A stretch of 64,000 nt of DNA from contig CAZDWS010000007.1 in the NCBI GenBank assembly GCA_964509295.1, positions 1 to 64,000 of the forward strand, written 5' to 3'. The DNA comes from JBGSQR01 sp964509295 (GTDB taxonomy: Bacteria > Desulfobacterota > Desulfuromonadia > Geobacterales > Pseudopelobacteraceae). Below the pieces are notes generated by a model that was not told the DNA's origin, did not search any database, and saw only the letters and a list, made by a program, of their open reading frames with translations. Each line of letters opens with the position of its first letter. Position 1 is the first letter of the stretch. A program made the position numbers and the translations under genes. Of the stretch, positions 1 to 6,719 are shown one piece after another.

Positions 1-69
1 TTCGTGGAATTGAACAGAAAAGCCTATAATATCGGCTTTGATAAGGCGATGGCGTTAGCTGCAGCATAA
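1..69 (+). CDS. C-terminal end of an unidentified gene (possibly a 2-oxoacid:ferredoxin oxidoreductase subunit)
   Basis: The first 22 codons read in frame 1 to a TAA at 67-69, ending in AMALAAA. The piece contains LNRKAYNIGF, which loosely resembles the C-terminal LNxKAFxxG segment of the gamma/beta subunits of 2-oxoacid or indolepyruvate ferredoxin oxidoreductases. That identification rests on a very short stretch and is a guess. A strong intrinsic terminator follows 33 bases after the stop, which fits this being the last gene of an operon lying left of the window. Confidence 0.4.
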   Translation, partial: FVELNRKAYNIGFDKAMALAAA

Positions 70-101
70 CGGCTTCGTTTATCATCTTCCGGTTTGTTTT
101 G

Positions 102-136
102 AGGCGCGATAACTAATATCGGGCCTTTGTTTTTTT
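102..136 (+). terminator. intrinsic terminator after the partial first gene
   Basis: A 10-bp stem, AGGCGCGATA at 102-111 and TATCGGGCCT at 117-126 with one mismatch, has a 5-base loop and is followed by TTG and a run of seven Ts. This is a classical rho-independent terminator for the gene ending at 69. Confidence 0.8.
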
Positions 137-209
137 GTGGTGCTTGACTTTGACAAAATAAACGGTTTAGTTGATGCAAGTTTCTATAAGCCATCAGGAG
201 GAACCCATC

Positions 210-866
210 ATGAAATATGCAATTCTGGATGGATTACGGTTTGAACACCCAATCAGCAAAATAATCTGTATTGGGCGCAACTATGTGGACCATATCAAAG
301 AGCTTGGGAATGAAACACCTTCCGCGCCCGTCATATTCATCAAACCGCCCAGTTCAGTTATTGAAGAGGGCCAACAGATTATTATTCCAGGCTATTCCAA
401 TGATTGTCATCATGAAGTTGAACTGGCGGTTTTGCTCGGAAAAACCGCTAAAAATATTATACCTGACGAGGCAATGGATTATATTACCGGTTTTGGAGTT
501 GCTATTGACCTGACTCTGCGTGATGTGCAGGCGGAGCAAAAAAGGAAGGGATTGTCGTGGGAAATAGCCAAAGGGTTTGATACGGCCTGCCCGTTATCTT
601 CTTTTGTTTCGACGAACAGTGTAAAAGATCCACAGCATCTTAATGTCAGGTTGAAGATAAACGGTGAAGAACGTCAGAACGGCAATACATCCCTGATGAT
701 TCATTCAATAGCAGATATTATCAGTTACATGTCGGGGATATTCACACTTGAACCTGGAGACATAATATTGACCGGAACACCTGCAGGGGTAGGGGCTATT
801 AAAAGCGGGGATGATATTGTTGCAGAAATTGATCAGGTTGGCAGGCTTAATGTGACGGTAGCCTAG
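210..866 (+). CDS. fumarylacetoacetate hydrolase family protein (acylpyruvase-like)
   Basis: A 218-residue single-domain FAH-family enzyme. Members hydrolyse or decarboxylate acylpyruvates and related 2-oxo acids with a divalent metal. Visible family signatures are IICIGRNYVDH near the N-terminus, the metal-binding HHEVELAVLLG segment, LRDVQ, and the C-terminal ILTGTPAGVG. The size and order match FAHD1/YcgM-type proteins rather than the longer eukaryotic FAH. The start at 210 was chosen because AGGAGGA at 196-202 sits 7 bases upstream; an in-frame ATG at 171 has no such site. The gene is convergent with rlpA, with only 14 bases between the stops and no obvious shared terminator. The substrate cannot be told from sequence; oxaloacetate decarboxylation or acylpyruvate hydrolysis are both possible. 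Confidence 0.88.
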   Translation: MKYAILDGLRFEHPISKIICIGRNYVDHIKELGNETPSAPVIFIKPPSSVIEEGQQIIIPGYSNDCHHEVELAVLLGKTAKNIIPDEAMDYITGFGVAIDLTLRDVQAEQKRKGLSWEIAKGFDTACPLSSFVSTNSVKDPQHLNVRLKINGEERQNGNTSLMIHSIADIISYMSGIFTLEPGDIILTGTPAGVGAIKSGDDIVAEIDQVGRLNVTVA

Positions 867-880
867 GTAAACATTATTGA

Positions 881-1654
881 TCAATCAGCAGCAACGGTAA
901 AGCTGCCTGCAAAGCCGGTCTTCCAATATTTTTCCAGTTCAAACTGGGCAGTCTTGAGTGAAGTGTAGCGCCCCATTCGGACACGGTAGTATTTTGTGCC
1001 TTTTACGGTCGCTTCCTGAACGTCAGCAGTACCATATTTTCTCCGCAAATCTGCTGCATAGCGGTAGGCATTTTCTTTAACAGTAAAGGCTCCTACTTGC
1101 AGCGTATAGTTTCCGGCGTCGTAATTTTCCGGTTGTTTGAAAATGGTCTTACCTGCGGTGGATTCAGATTTATAGCCAAGTGCTGTAACCTTTACAGGTG
1201 CAAGTCCTTCTTGAAGCATTCCCAGTTTACCAGCCGCTCCTTCTGACAGATCTATAATACGGTTTCCAATAAAAGGGCCGCGATCATTAATGCGAACAAC
1301 CACCTCGCGATCAGTTCGCCTGTGTCGGACCTTGACATAGACACCTATTGGAAGAGTTTTGTGTGCTGCGGTCATGGCATACATGTCGAATGGTTCGCCG
1401 CTACTGGTCTTGCGACCATGAAAATCACGTCCGTAGCTGCTGGCAATACCTTCCTGCTCAAAGCCATGAGCGCTTACCATTGGTTCATATCTTTTGCCGT
1501 TGACGGTATAAGGTTTCTGAGTCGCTTTTGGCGGCGATTTCAGTGTGCTGTCATATTGTCTTACCTTTTGCTGGCTGGCACAGCCTGAGAAGAACGAAAC
1601 GCATATAACGCTGATAATCAGCAAAATTATGTGGTTTGAATGAGAAGGTGGCAT
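881..1654 (-). CDS. rlpA: RlpA-like septal-ring lytic transglycosylase lipoprotein
   Basis: A 257-residue lipoprotein. The N-terminal hydrophobic segment ends in a lipobox (FSGC, Cys about residue 25). A double-psi beta-barrel domain follows (about residues 68-160), with GIASSYG, FHGRKTSSGE and the RINDRGPF motif that carries the acidic catalytic residue of the family. The C-terminal 75 residues form a SPOR domain (YTLQVGAF...VRMGRYTS), which binds denuded septal peptidoglycan. RlpA proteins cleave such glycan strands during daughter-cell separation. No strong ribosome binding site is visible before the ATG. The gene is divergent from ruvB, with a 171-bp gap between them. Confidence 0.92.
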   Translation of the reverse strand: MPPSHSNHIILLIISVICVSFFSGCASQQKVRQYDSTLKSPPKATQKPYTVNGKRYEPMVSAHGFEQEGIASSYGRDFHGRKTSSGEPFDMYAMTAAHKTLPIGVYVKVRHRRTDREVVVRINDRGPFIGNRIIDLSEGAAGKLGMLQEGLAPVKVTALGYKSESTAGKTIFKQPENYDAGNYTLQVGAFTVKENAYRYAADLRRKYGTADVQEATVKGTKYYRVRMGRYTSLKTAQFELEKYWKTGFAGSFTVAAD

Positions 1655-1698
1655 TGTGTGGGCAGATTATCACAAGATGCTATTAGATGCAGCCTTTT

Positions 1699-1740
1699 TG
1701 GTGATCTGCTTGATTCGAACCGGGGACTTGCCTTCGGCAC
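1699..1740 (-). other. possible decayed tRNA 3' fragment
   Basis: Read on the minus strand, this stretch has a TGCC-GAA-GGCA mini-hairpin like a class II variable arm, then the T-loop consensus GGTTCGAATC, then ACCA where a tRNA 3' end would be. The T-stem does not pair (only one or two of five pairs), the acceptor half lacks two bases, and no matching 5' half exists nearby. It is therefore not a functional tRNA. It could be a relic or a chance match. Confidence 0.2.
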
Positions 1741-1758
1741 ATATATCAATACTCCTCT

Positions 1759-1787
1759 TTGACAAAAACTGCATTTTAGGTCATAGT
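1759..1787 (+). promoter_or_regulatory. putative sigma-70 promoter for the ruvB run
   Basis: A perfect -35 hexamer TTGACA (1759-1764) is separated by 17 bases from CATAGT (1782-1787), a 4/6 match to the -10 consensus. It lies about 40 bases before the ruvB start and is the only good promoter-like signal in the rlpA-ruvB gap. Confidence 0.5.
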
Positions 1788-1825
1788 TTCGCTTCAAATC
1801 CTGGCCTGATAAAACCGGAGAGAAG

Positions 1826-2845
1826 ATGCAGAACCGCGCTATTACCCCTGAAAAAAGTGAAGACGACTCCCAGTTTGATTCTACCTTGCGTCCAAGGGCG
1901 CTGGATGACTATATCGGGCAGGAAAAAATCAAAGGCAATCTGCGACTTTTTATTGAAGCTGCCAGGGGCCGTGGTGAAGCGCTGGATCATGTTCTCTTCT
2001 ACGGCCCACCAGGTCTGGGAAAAACAACTCTGGCAAATATTGTGGCCTGTGAAATGGGTGTCAATATCAAGTCCACTTCCGGTCCGGTGATCGAACGACC
2101 GGGCGATCTGGCCGCCATACTGACAAACCTGGAACCGCATGATGTGCTTTTCATTGATGAGATCCATCGTATTTCTCACGTTGTTGAAGAAATTCTCTAT
2201 CCGGCCATGGAGGACTTTCAACTTGATATCATTATCGGACAGGGTCCCAGTGCCCGCTCCATAAAACTTGACCTGCCACGTTTTACCCTGGTCGGTGCCA
2301 CCACCCGTGCCGGTTTGTTGTCTTCACCATTGCGGGATCGTTTTGGTGTTATTTCGCGTCTTGAATTCTATACTGATAGTGAACTGGCCACGATTATTAC
2401 CCGTTCATCACGTATTCTGGGGATGAAAATAGACCCGGAAGGCGCCAGTGAACTGGCCCGTCGCAGTCGCGGCACGCCTCGTATTGCCAACCGCCTGTTG
2501 CGCCGGGTCAGGGATTATGCCCAAGTGCGGGCAGATGGCGTGATTACTCTTAACGTTGTGCGGGAAACACTGGCGCTGCTGGAGATCGATAAGATGGGTT
2601 TCGATAACATGGACCGCATGATTCTGCTGACAATCATCGACAAGTTTGGTGGCGGTCCGGTCGGTCTTGACACTATTGCAGCAGCAATCAGCGAAGAGAG
2701 CGATACCATTGAAGATGTATATGAACCGTACCTGATCCAGAATGGTTTTCTTAACCGCACACCGCGCGGACGTGTGGCCACGCTGTCGGCATATCAGCAT
2801 TTTGGTCGCATAGCACCTGATTCCGTACAGGCGAAACTGTTTTAA
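1826..2845 (+). CDS. ruvB: Holliday junction branch migration ATPase RuvB
   Basis: A 339-residue protein of the usual RuvB length. RuvB is a hexameric AAA+ motor that, with RuvA, drives branch migration of Holliday junctions before RuvC cleavage. Visible features are the Walker A GPPGLGKTT (residues 60-68), Walker B LFIDEIHR (D111, E112), GATTRAG, the RDRFG sensor/arginine-finger region (about 170), and the C-terminal winged helix (LNRTPRGR). GGAGAG precedes the ATG. ruvA and ruvC are not next to it; upstream is the divergent rlpA. It is followed after one base by an Hda-like ATPase, so they are probably co-transcribed. Confidence 0.97.
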   Translation: MQNRAITPEKSEDDSQFDSTLRPRALDDYIGQEKIKGNLRLFIEAARGRGEALDHVLFYGPPGLGKTTLANIVACEMGVNIKSTSGPVIERPGDLAAILTNLEPHDVLFIDEIHRISHVVEEILYPAMEDFQLDIIIGQGPSARSIKLDLPRFTLVGATTRAGLLSSPLRDRFGVISRLEFYTDSELATIITRSSRILGMKIDPEGASELARRSRGTPRIANRLLRRVRDYAQVRADGVITLNVVRETLALLEIDKMGFDNMDRMILLTIIDKFGGGPVGLDTIAAAISEESDTIEDVYEPYLIQNGFLNRTPRGRVATLSAYQHFGRIAPDSVQAKLF

Positions 2846-2846
2846 T

Positions 2847-3560
2847 ATGAAACAACAGATCCTTGAATTTCCAGTTGATTCGCTATCAACCTTTGACAGC
2901 TTTGTCGCTTGCGATGGAAACGCCGCCGCCCTGCAATTTGCAAAACGTATTGTTGATATTGCAGACTCTGACAAACTACTCTATCTGCACGGCCCATCCG
3001 GTTCCGGCAAAACTCACCTGATTAAATCAGTAATGCAGGAACTGGCCATAACCGGCACAGGAAACGTCGCTTATCTTTCCTGCAAAACACCAGTATCTTC
3101 AGAAACAGTTGCAACTACATTTAAAAATTCATCTGCTCTGCTGATAGACGATCTGCATCTTTTACCAGATGATGCAGATGTAAGGGCCGCTTTGTGGCAG
3201 GTTTTTAATGAATACTATATTGCCGGACGTCCAATTGTAATGGCCGGCCTTTATCCGCCGCGTGAACTGCCGCATATTGACGATCATCTTGTCTCGCGGT
3301 TACTATGGGGGCTTGTGGCCAGAGTCGATGCTTCTGACGACCATTCTCGTATGATGATTCTAAAAAAAGTTGCTGATGACAGACAGGTTCGCATTCCTGA
3401 CGATGTGGTTGACTACATTCTGGTCACAACAAGTCGCGAAGTTGGTGAATTGATAAACGCCTTTGAGTCAATCTACCGGCTTTCAATGGCAGAAAAAAGG
3501 AAAATTACTATTGCTTTGGCAAAAGAATCCAGAGAATGCGCACTAGCTGGAGATCATTGA
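2847..3560 (+). CDS. Hda/DnaA-like AAA+ ATPase
   Basis: A 237-residue protein resembling the AAA+ core of DnaA and the short homologue Hda, which stimulates DnaA-ATP hydrolysis after replication start in E. coli. The Walker A is HGPSGSGKTHL (about residues 48-58) and the Walker B is ALLIDDLHLL (D101, D102); SRLLWGLVARV corresponds to the sensor/box VII region. The DnaA N-terminal domain and the C-terminal DNA-binding HTH are both missing. The N-terminal QILEFPV segment is the place where Hda proteins carry a sliding-clamp-binding motif, so clamp binding is plausible but not proven. It starts one base after the ruvB stop and ends one base before the next gene, which indicates an operon. A regulatory DnaA role is inferred from family only. 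Confidence 0.8.
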   Translation: MKQQILEFPVDSLSTFDSFVACDGNAAALQFAKRIVDIADSDKLLYLHGPSGSGKTHLIKSVMQELAITGTGNVAYLSCKTPVSSETVATTFKNSSALLIDDLHLLPDDADVRAALWQVFNEYYIAGRPIVMAGLYPPRELPHIDDHLVSRLLWGLVARVDASDDHSRMMILKKVADDRQVRIPDDVVDYILVTTSREVGELINAFESIYRLSMAEKRKITIALAKESRECALAGDH

Positions 3561-3561
3561 A

Positions 3562-4881
3562 ATGTCACCCTTCCGCAACCGGCTTAAAACCCCCGAAGAA
3601 ATAGAACTTGAGTTGAAGCGCGAAAAACTTGACCAGTGTCAGCAGGATCTCTCGCTATGGCAGAAGAGATATAATGCTCTGCGGGCCGAAATCCGTCGAT
3701 TTGAAAGCAGTTATGAACAGGTACTCGGAAACCGAATCGGCAAACTCGAAGACCTGGAATGGCAGTTGAATGGCCTGCTTGGCAAGGACGAGCTTAACAG
3801 GAATAATGATTACAAGACAAAGGAAGAGATCCGTACACACTATCCGCACAAGACCGATCTGCTGGATGAAGAGGAGCCCAGTCTTGACCTGCAGTTTAAA
3901 AGTCTGAAAAGCATCTACCGTGAGGTTGCCAAGGCTGTTCACCCTGACTTTGCAACCGATGATGGCGAACGGAAGCGACGTCAGGAATTGATGTCAATTG
4001 CCAATCAGGCTTATGAGAGCGGAGACCGTCGGACACTGGAAAAAATGCTTTCTGACCGGGAACAACCGCTTGAATCGTCATCAGCACCGGATATTGCTGT
4101 AGAACTGGTTAGGGTGATCCGCCAGATTGCGCGGGTTCAGCAGGATATTCATGCGGTCATCAGTCAGATAGAAGAGTTAAAAGACTCGGATATCTACAGT
4201 TTTAAAGTCAGAGTTGATGAGGCCAGCAAAGATGGTGTAGACCTGATGGCAGAGATGGCAGCCACAGTCGATCTTGATATTGCAAAAGCCAAAAGGCGTT
4301 TATCTGCTTTGCGCGGTGAGGAGGATACCCAGGGCGAGCTTAAATTTGCGGAAACCAGGATAATTCGTTTCCCGGATGATAAGTCTTGCGGAATGCTGTT
4401 TGAGCGCAACAAAGGTTCCGTGGATTATCGTGACTGGAAACGGCTAGGGAGTGCCAGGGGTGTCAGGGAGGTCTTTCTGGATAAGGCCATACGACTGGAT
4501 GTTCATGGCAATGGTGACACGGATCTCCGCTTTCTGGACAAAATGCAGTCCAACGATTTTCAGGCTCTGTTTATGTACGATGTGGATGATGACGCCCTGT
4601 TGCACCTTGTTCATCTGTCGGGTCTGGAGGAGTTGTATCTGTCCAATACAACGATCAGTGACTTCGGGCTTCAGAGACTGAGTGGTTTGACGGATTTGCA
4701 AAGGCTGTATATTTATCATACTGCTATTACTGATGCCGGGTTGGAGAACCTTGCAAGACTTCGCAAGCTGAAATGGCTGACCTGTAGTGGTACTGGTATT
4801 ACTGAGGATGGTTTGAACGGATTTCGCGCTGCTTTACCTGGTTGCAAGGCGGTCAGTTTCGAGTGGCGGCATGGGAGATAA
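3562..4881 (+). CDS. J-domain-like and leucine-rich-repeat protein of unknown function
   Basis: A 439-residue protein with no recognised overall function. The N-terminal 75 residues are highly charged and probably coiled coil. Residues about 110-165 look like a J domain: a helix with YREVAKAVHPDF containing the HPD tripeptide (127-129), followed by a basic helix (ERKRRQELMSIANQAYESG). A second charged helical stretch follows (180-255). The C-terminal part (about 325-430) holds three to four leucine-rich repeats of the LxxLxxLYLSNTxISDxGL type. It has no signal peptide, so it is probably cytoplasmic. J proteins recruit DnaK, and the LRR part may be a client- or partner-binding surface. It lies tightly between the Hda-like gene and fxsA, and overlaps fxsA by 11 bases. 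Confidence 0.7.
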   Translation: MSPFRNRLKTPEEIELELKREKLDQCQQDLSLWQKRYNALRAEIRRFESSYEQVLGNRIGKLEDLEWQLNGLLGKDELNRNNDYKTKEEIRTHYPHKTDLLDEEEPSLDLQFKSLKSIYREVAKAVHPDFATDDGERKRRQELMSIANQAYESGDRRTLEKMLSDREQPLESSSAPDIAVELVRVIRQIARVQQDIHAVISQIEELKDSDIYSFKVRVDEASKDGVDLMAEMAATVDLDIAKAKRRLSALRGEEDTQGELKFAETRIIRFPDDKSCGMLFERNKGSVDYRDWKRLGSARGVREVFLDKAIRLDVHGNGDTDLRFLDKMQSNDFQALFMYDVDDDALLHLVHLSGLEELYLSNTTISDFGLQRLSGLTDLQRLYIYHTAITDAGLENLARLRKLKWLTCSGTGITEDGLNGFRAALPGCKAVSFEWRHGR

Positions 4882-5278
4882 GTTTTTTAAACTTCGCATA
4901 TTTATTCTTTTGTTCATTATTCCAGTAATCGAAATCTGGCTGCTGATTAAAGTTGGCAATGTGATCGGTCCGCTCCAGACATTGGGAGCTCTGATGGTCT
5001 TTTCTCTAATTGGTGTTTGGCTGGCTAAATCACAAGGGTTTCGAATTATTACTGCCATACGTGACGAGCTGGCTGTTGGACGAATGCCCGCCGCTCATTT
5101 TCTGGATGGTGTCCTGATTCTGTTTGGCGGGATTTTACTGATTGTCCCCGGATTTCTTACCGATTTCATCGGTCTTTTCTTTCTGGTCCCTGCAACCCGG
5201 CAGCTTTTTAAAAGATGGCTGAGGAGCTTGCTGGAACGAAAGCTTCGCAATGGTAATGTTGTCGTTATTCGCCGCTGA
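4871..5278 (+). CDS. fxsA: FxsA family inner-membrane protein
   Basis: A 135-residue membrane protein with hydrophobic helices at about residues 9-30, 34-52 and 74-112. The motif order IPVIEIWLLIKVG ... GFLTDFIGLFFLVP is diagnostic of FxsA, named in E. coli for suppressing F-plasmid exclusion of phage T7. Its molecular role is not established. Length is near the family norm, with a basic cytoplasmic tail (KRWLRSLLERKLR). The ATG at 4871 lies inside the end of the upstream gene, which suggests translational coupling. Confidence 0.88.
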   Translation: MGDKFFKLRIFILLFIIPVIEIWLLIKVGNVIGPLQTLGALMVFSLIGVWLAKSQGFRIITAIRDELAVGRMPAAHFLDGVLILFGGILLIVPGFLTDFIGLFFLVPATRQLFKRWLRSLLERKLRNGNVVVIRR

Positions 5279-5341
5279 CCAGGTTTTTGATTCCTGATAC
5301 CTTCCCAATTTACCTTAATTGATCAATCAACCTCAAACGCA

Positions 5342-5369
5342 TTGACTGTGGCCTTTATGGAGTTATAAT
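5342..5369 (+). promoter_or_regulatory. strong sigma-70-type promoter before the slipin gene
   Basis: TTGACT (5342-5347) and a perfect TATAAT (5364-5369) are separated by 16 bases. The -10 hexamer lies inside the left arm of a perfect inverted repeat (5363-5390). The start of transcription would fall in the right arm, about 40 bases before the ATG at 5417. Confidence 0.65.
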
Positions 5370-5390
5370 TTTTATATGGAAAAATTATAA
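5363..5390. repeat. perfect 11-bp inverted repeat over the slipin promoter
   Basis: TTATAATTTTT (5363-5373) and AAAAATTATAA (5380-5390) are exact reverse complements around a 6-base centre. It covers the -10 box and probable start site, the position of a repressor operator. As RNA it could also form a weak A/U hairpin. Confidence 0.7.
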
Positions 5391-5416
5391 CCTGATCCAG
5401 CTTATGGGAGGCTATC

Positions 5417-6190
5417 ATGCAGTTTCTGTACAATATGTTGTTCGGATTCGGACCATTTTTTCTGATCATATTTGTCTGGCTGGCTAGCTGTCTCAAGGTG
5501 GTCAACGAGTATGAGCGACTTGTGGTGTTCACACTCGGTAAGGTGAACAAAGAACCCAAAGGTCCCGGCCTTGTCTTTGTTTTCCGTCCCTTTCAGACAT
5601 CCGTACGCATCAGTCTCCGTACCGTGGTACTGGATGTACCTAGCCAGGATATCATTACCCGCGATAACGTCAGTCTGAAGGTCAGCGCTGTTGTCTATTT
5701 CAAGGTCATGGACGCCAAACAGGCCATTCTGGGTGTGGAGGATTACAACTACGCCACCAGTCAGATTGCGCAGACCACCCTGAGATCCATCCTCGGTGAA
5801 GTGACCCTGGACGAATTGCTGGCGGATCGGGAAAAACTGAGTTTAAGGCTCAGGGAGATAATTGATTCTGCTACAGAACCATGGGGTATCCAGGTCTCTG
5901 CCGTTGAATTGAAGAGTGTGGATCTTCCGGAGCTGATTCAACGTGCCATGGGAAAACAGGCCGAGGCCGAACGGGAAAAACGCGCCAAGGTTATTGCTGC
6001 CGAAGGTGAATTGCTGGCCAGTCAACAGTTGTTGGAGGCTGCCAATACTCTCAGCCAGAATCCTGCAGCTATGCAGATGCGTTATCTGCAGACACTTACT
6101 GAGATTTCGGTGGAGAAAAACAGCACAATTGTTTTCCCGCTGCCGATTGAGTTGATGAGGGTGTTTGATAAGCTTGGGGAAAAGCAATAG
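5417..6190 (+). CDS. slipin (SPFH/stomatin-like membrane protein)
   Basis: A 257-residue bacterial stomatin homologue. One N-terminal membrane segment (about residues 8-28) is followed by an SPFH domain starting NEYERLVVFTLGKV and including RTVVLDVPSQDIITRDNVSLKVSAVVYF (split by position, about 68-95). A charged coiled-coil region (KQAEAEREKRAKVIAAEGEL, about 182-201) and a short C-terminal tail end the protein. Slipins oligomerise in membranes and are usually paired with an NfeD protease partner; no nfeD gene is adjacent here. GGGAGG precedes the ATG. The gene has its own promoter and appears monocistronic. Confidence 0.88.
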   Translation: MQFLYNMLFGFGPFFLIIFVWLASCLKVVNEYERLVVFTLGKVNKEPKGPGLVFVFRPFQTSVRISLRTVVLDVPSQDIITRDNVSLKVSAVVYFKVMDAKQAILGVEDYNYATSQIAQTTLRSILGEVTLDELLADREKLSLRLREIIDSATEPWGIQVSAVELKSVDLPELIQRAMGKQAEAEREKRAKVIAAEGELLASQQLLEAANTLSQNPAAMQMRYLQTLTEISVEKNSTIVFPLPIELMRVFDKLGEKQ

Positions 6191-6215
6191 TGTCTATTAT
6201 ATGTAACTGTTTGAT

Positions 6216-6249
6216 CCGCCGCATTTGACGGTCTTGTCAGATGTGGCGG
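6216..6249. repeat. 14-bp imperfect hairpin after the slipin gene
   Basis: Arms at 6216-6229 and 6236-6249 pair over 14 positions, two of them G-U in RNA, around a 6-base loop. No T-run follows, so it is not a typical intrinsic terminator. It may mark the end of the slipin mRNA or be a protein-binding site upstream of the sigma-54-like element at 6344. Confidence 0.5.
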
Positions 6250-6343
6250 CCATCTTTGACAGTATTCCTGTTGCTTCCAGAATTGCTCCTCATTTTGTCC
6301 AGCAATGACAATGAATTATCCGACATATTCCAGATTATTCTCT

Positions 6344-6359
6344 TGGCATGTTTGTTGTA
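6344..6359 (+). promoter_or_regulatory. candidate sigma-54 promoter of the small lipoprotein gene
   Basis: TTGGCATG-TTTG-TTGTA matches the -24/-12 consensus TGGCAYR-N4-TTGCW except that the -12 dinucleotide is GT rather than GC. The spacing GG-N10-GT is exact. The ATG of the lipoprotein gene lies 37 bases downstream, leaving a short leader that contains AAAGGAG. Confidence 0.45.
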
Positions 6360-6395
6360 ATTACATTATCGGTAAAACAATAAAAGGAGATTCAG

Positions 6396-6614
6396 ATGAA
6401 AAATATCAGCAAGAGTATGGTTACAGTACTGGTTTTAGGCGCCCTGGTTGGCGTGCTGGCCGGCTGCCAGAAAAAAGAAGGACCGGCGGAGAGAGCCGGC
6501 AAGTCAATGGATAAAGCTGCAGAAACAGCTGGTCAGAAAATTGATAAGGCGGTAGAAAAAACCGGTGATAAAATGGAAAAGGCCGGAGAAAAAATTAAAG
6601 AGTCTGTCAAATAA
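6396..6614 (+). CDS. small lysine-rich lipoprotein
   Basis: A 72-residue secreted lipoprotein: an N-terminal signal with lipobox LAGC (Cys at residue 23), then a mature part made almost entirely of repeated KxxDKAxEKxGxK-like units predicted to form one amphipathic helix. Such small entericidin- or Lea-like lipoproteins are often stress-induced, but no specific function can be assigned. AAAGGAG lies 8 bases before the ATG. A strong terminator follows, so the gene is a one-gene unit, possibly driven by sigma-54. Confidence 0.78.
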   Translation: MKNISKSMVTVLVLGALVGVLAGCQKKEGPAERAGKSMDKAAETAGQKIDKAVEKTGDKMEKAGEKIKESVK

Positions 6615-6631
6615 AATAAAAGTTGATTTTA

Positions 6632-6655
6632 GGCCCGCCTCGTGCGGGCCTTTTT
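6632..6655 (+). terminator. intrinsic terminator of the small lipoprotein gene
   Basis: GGCCCGC (6632-6638) and GCGGGCC (6644-6650) form a perfect 7-bp G/C stem with a 5-base loop followed by TTTTT. It lies 18 bases after the stop codon. Confidence 0.9.
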
Positions 6656-6719
6656 AAATTGATGAATAGAATCCAAATGTTAAATTTCAGGGTCCAACAT
6701 ACTGGTAGAACATCAACTC

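Noticed and set aside
1699..1740. Functional tRNA gene on the minus strand
   Set aside because: The T-stem does not pair, the acceptor arm is short, and no 5' half exists in the neighbouring 100 bases.
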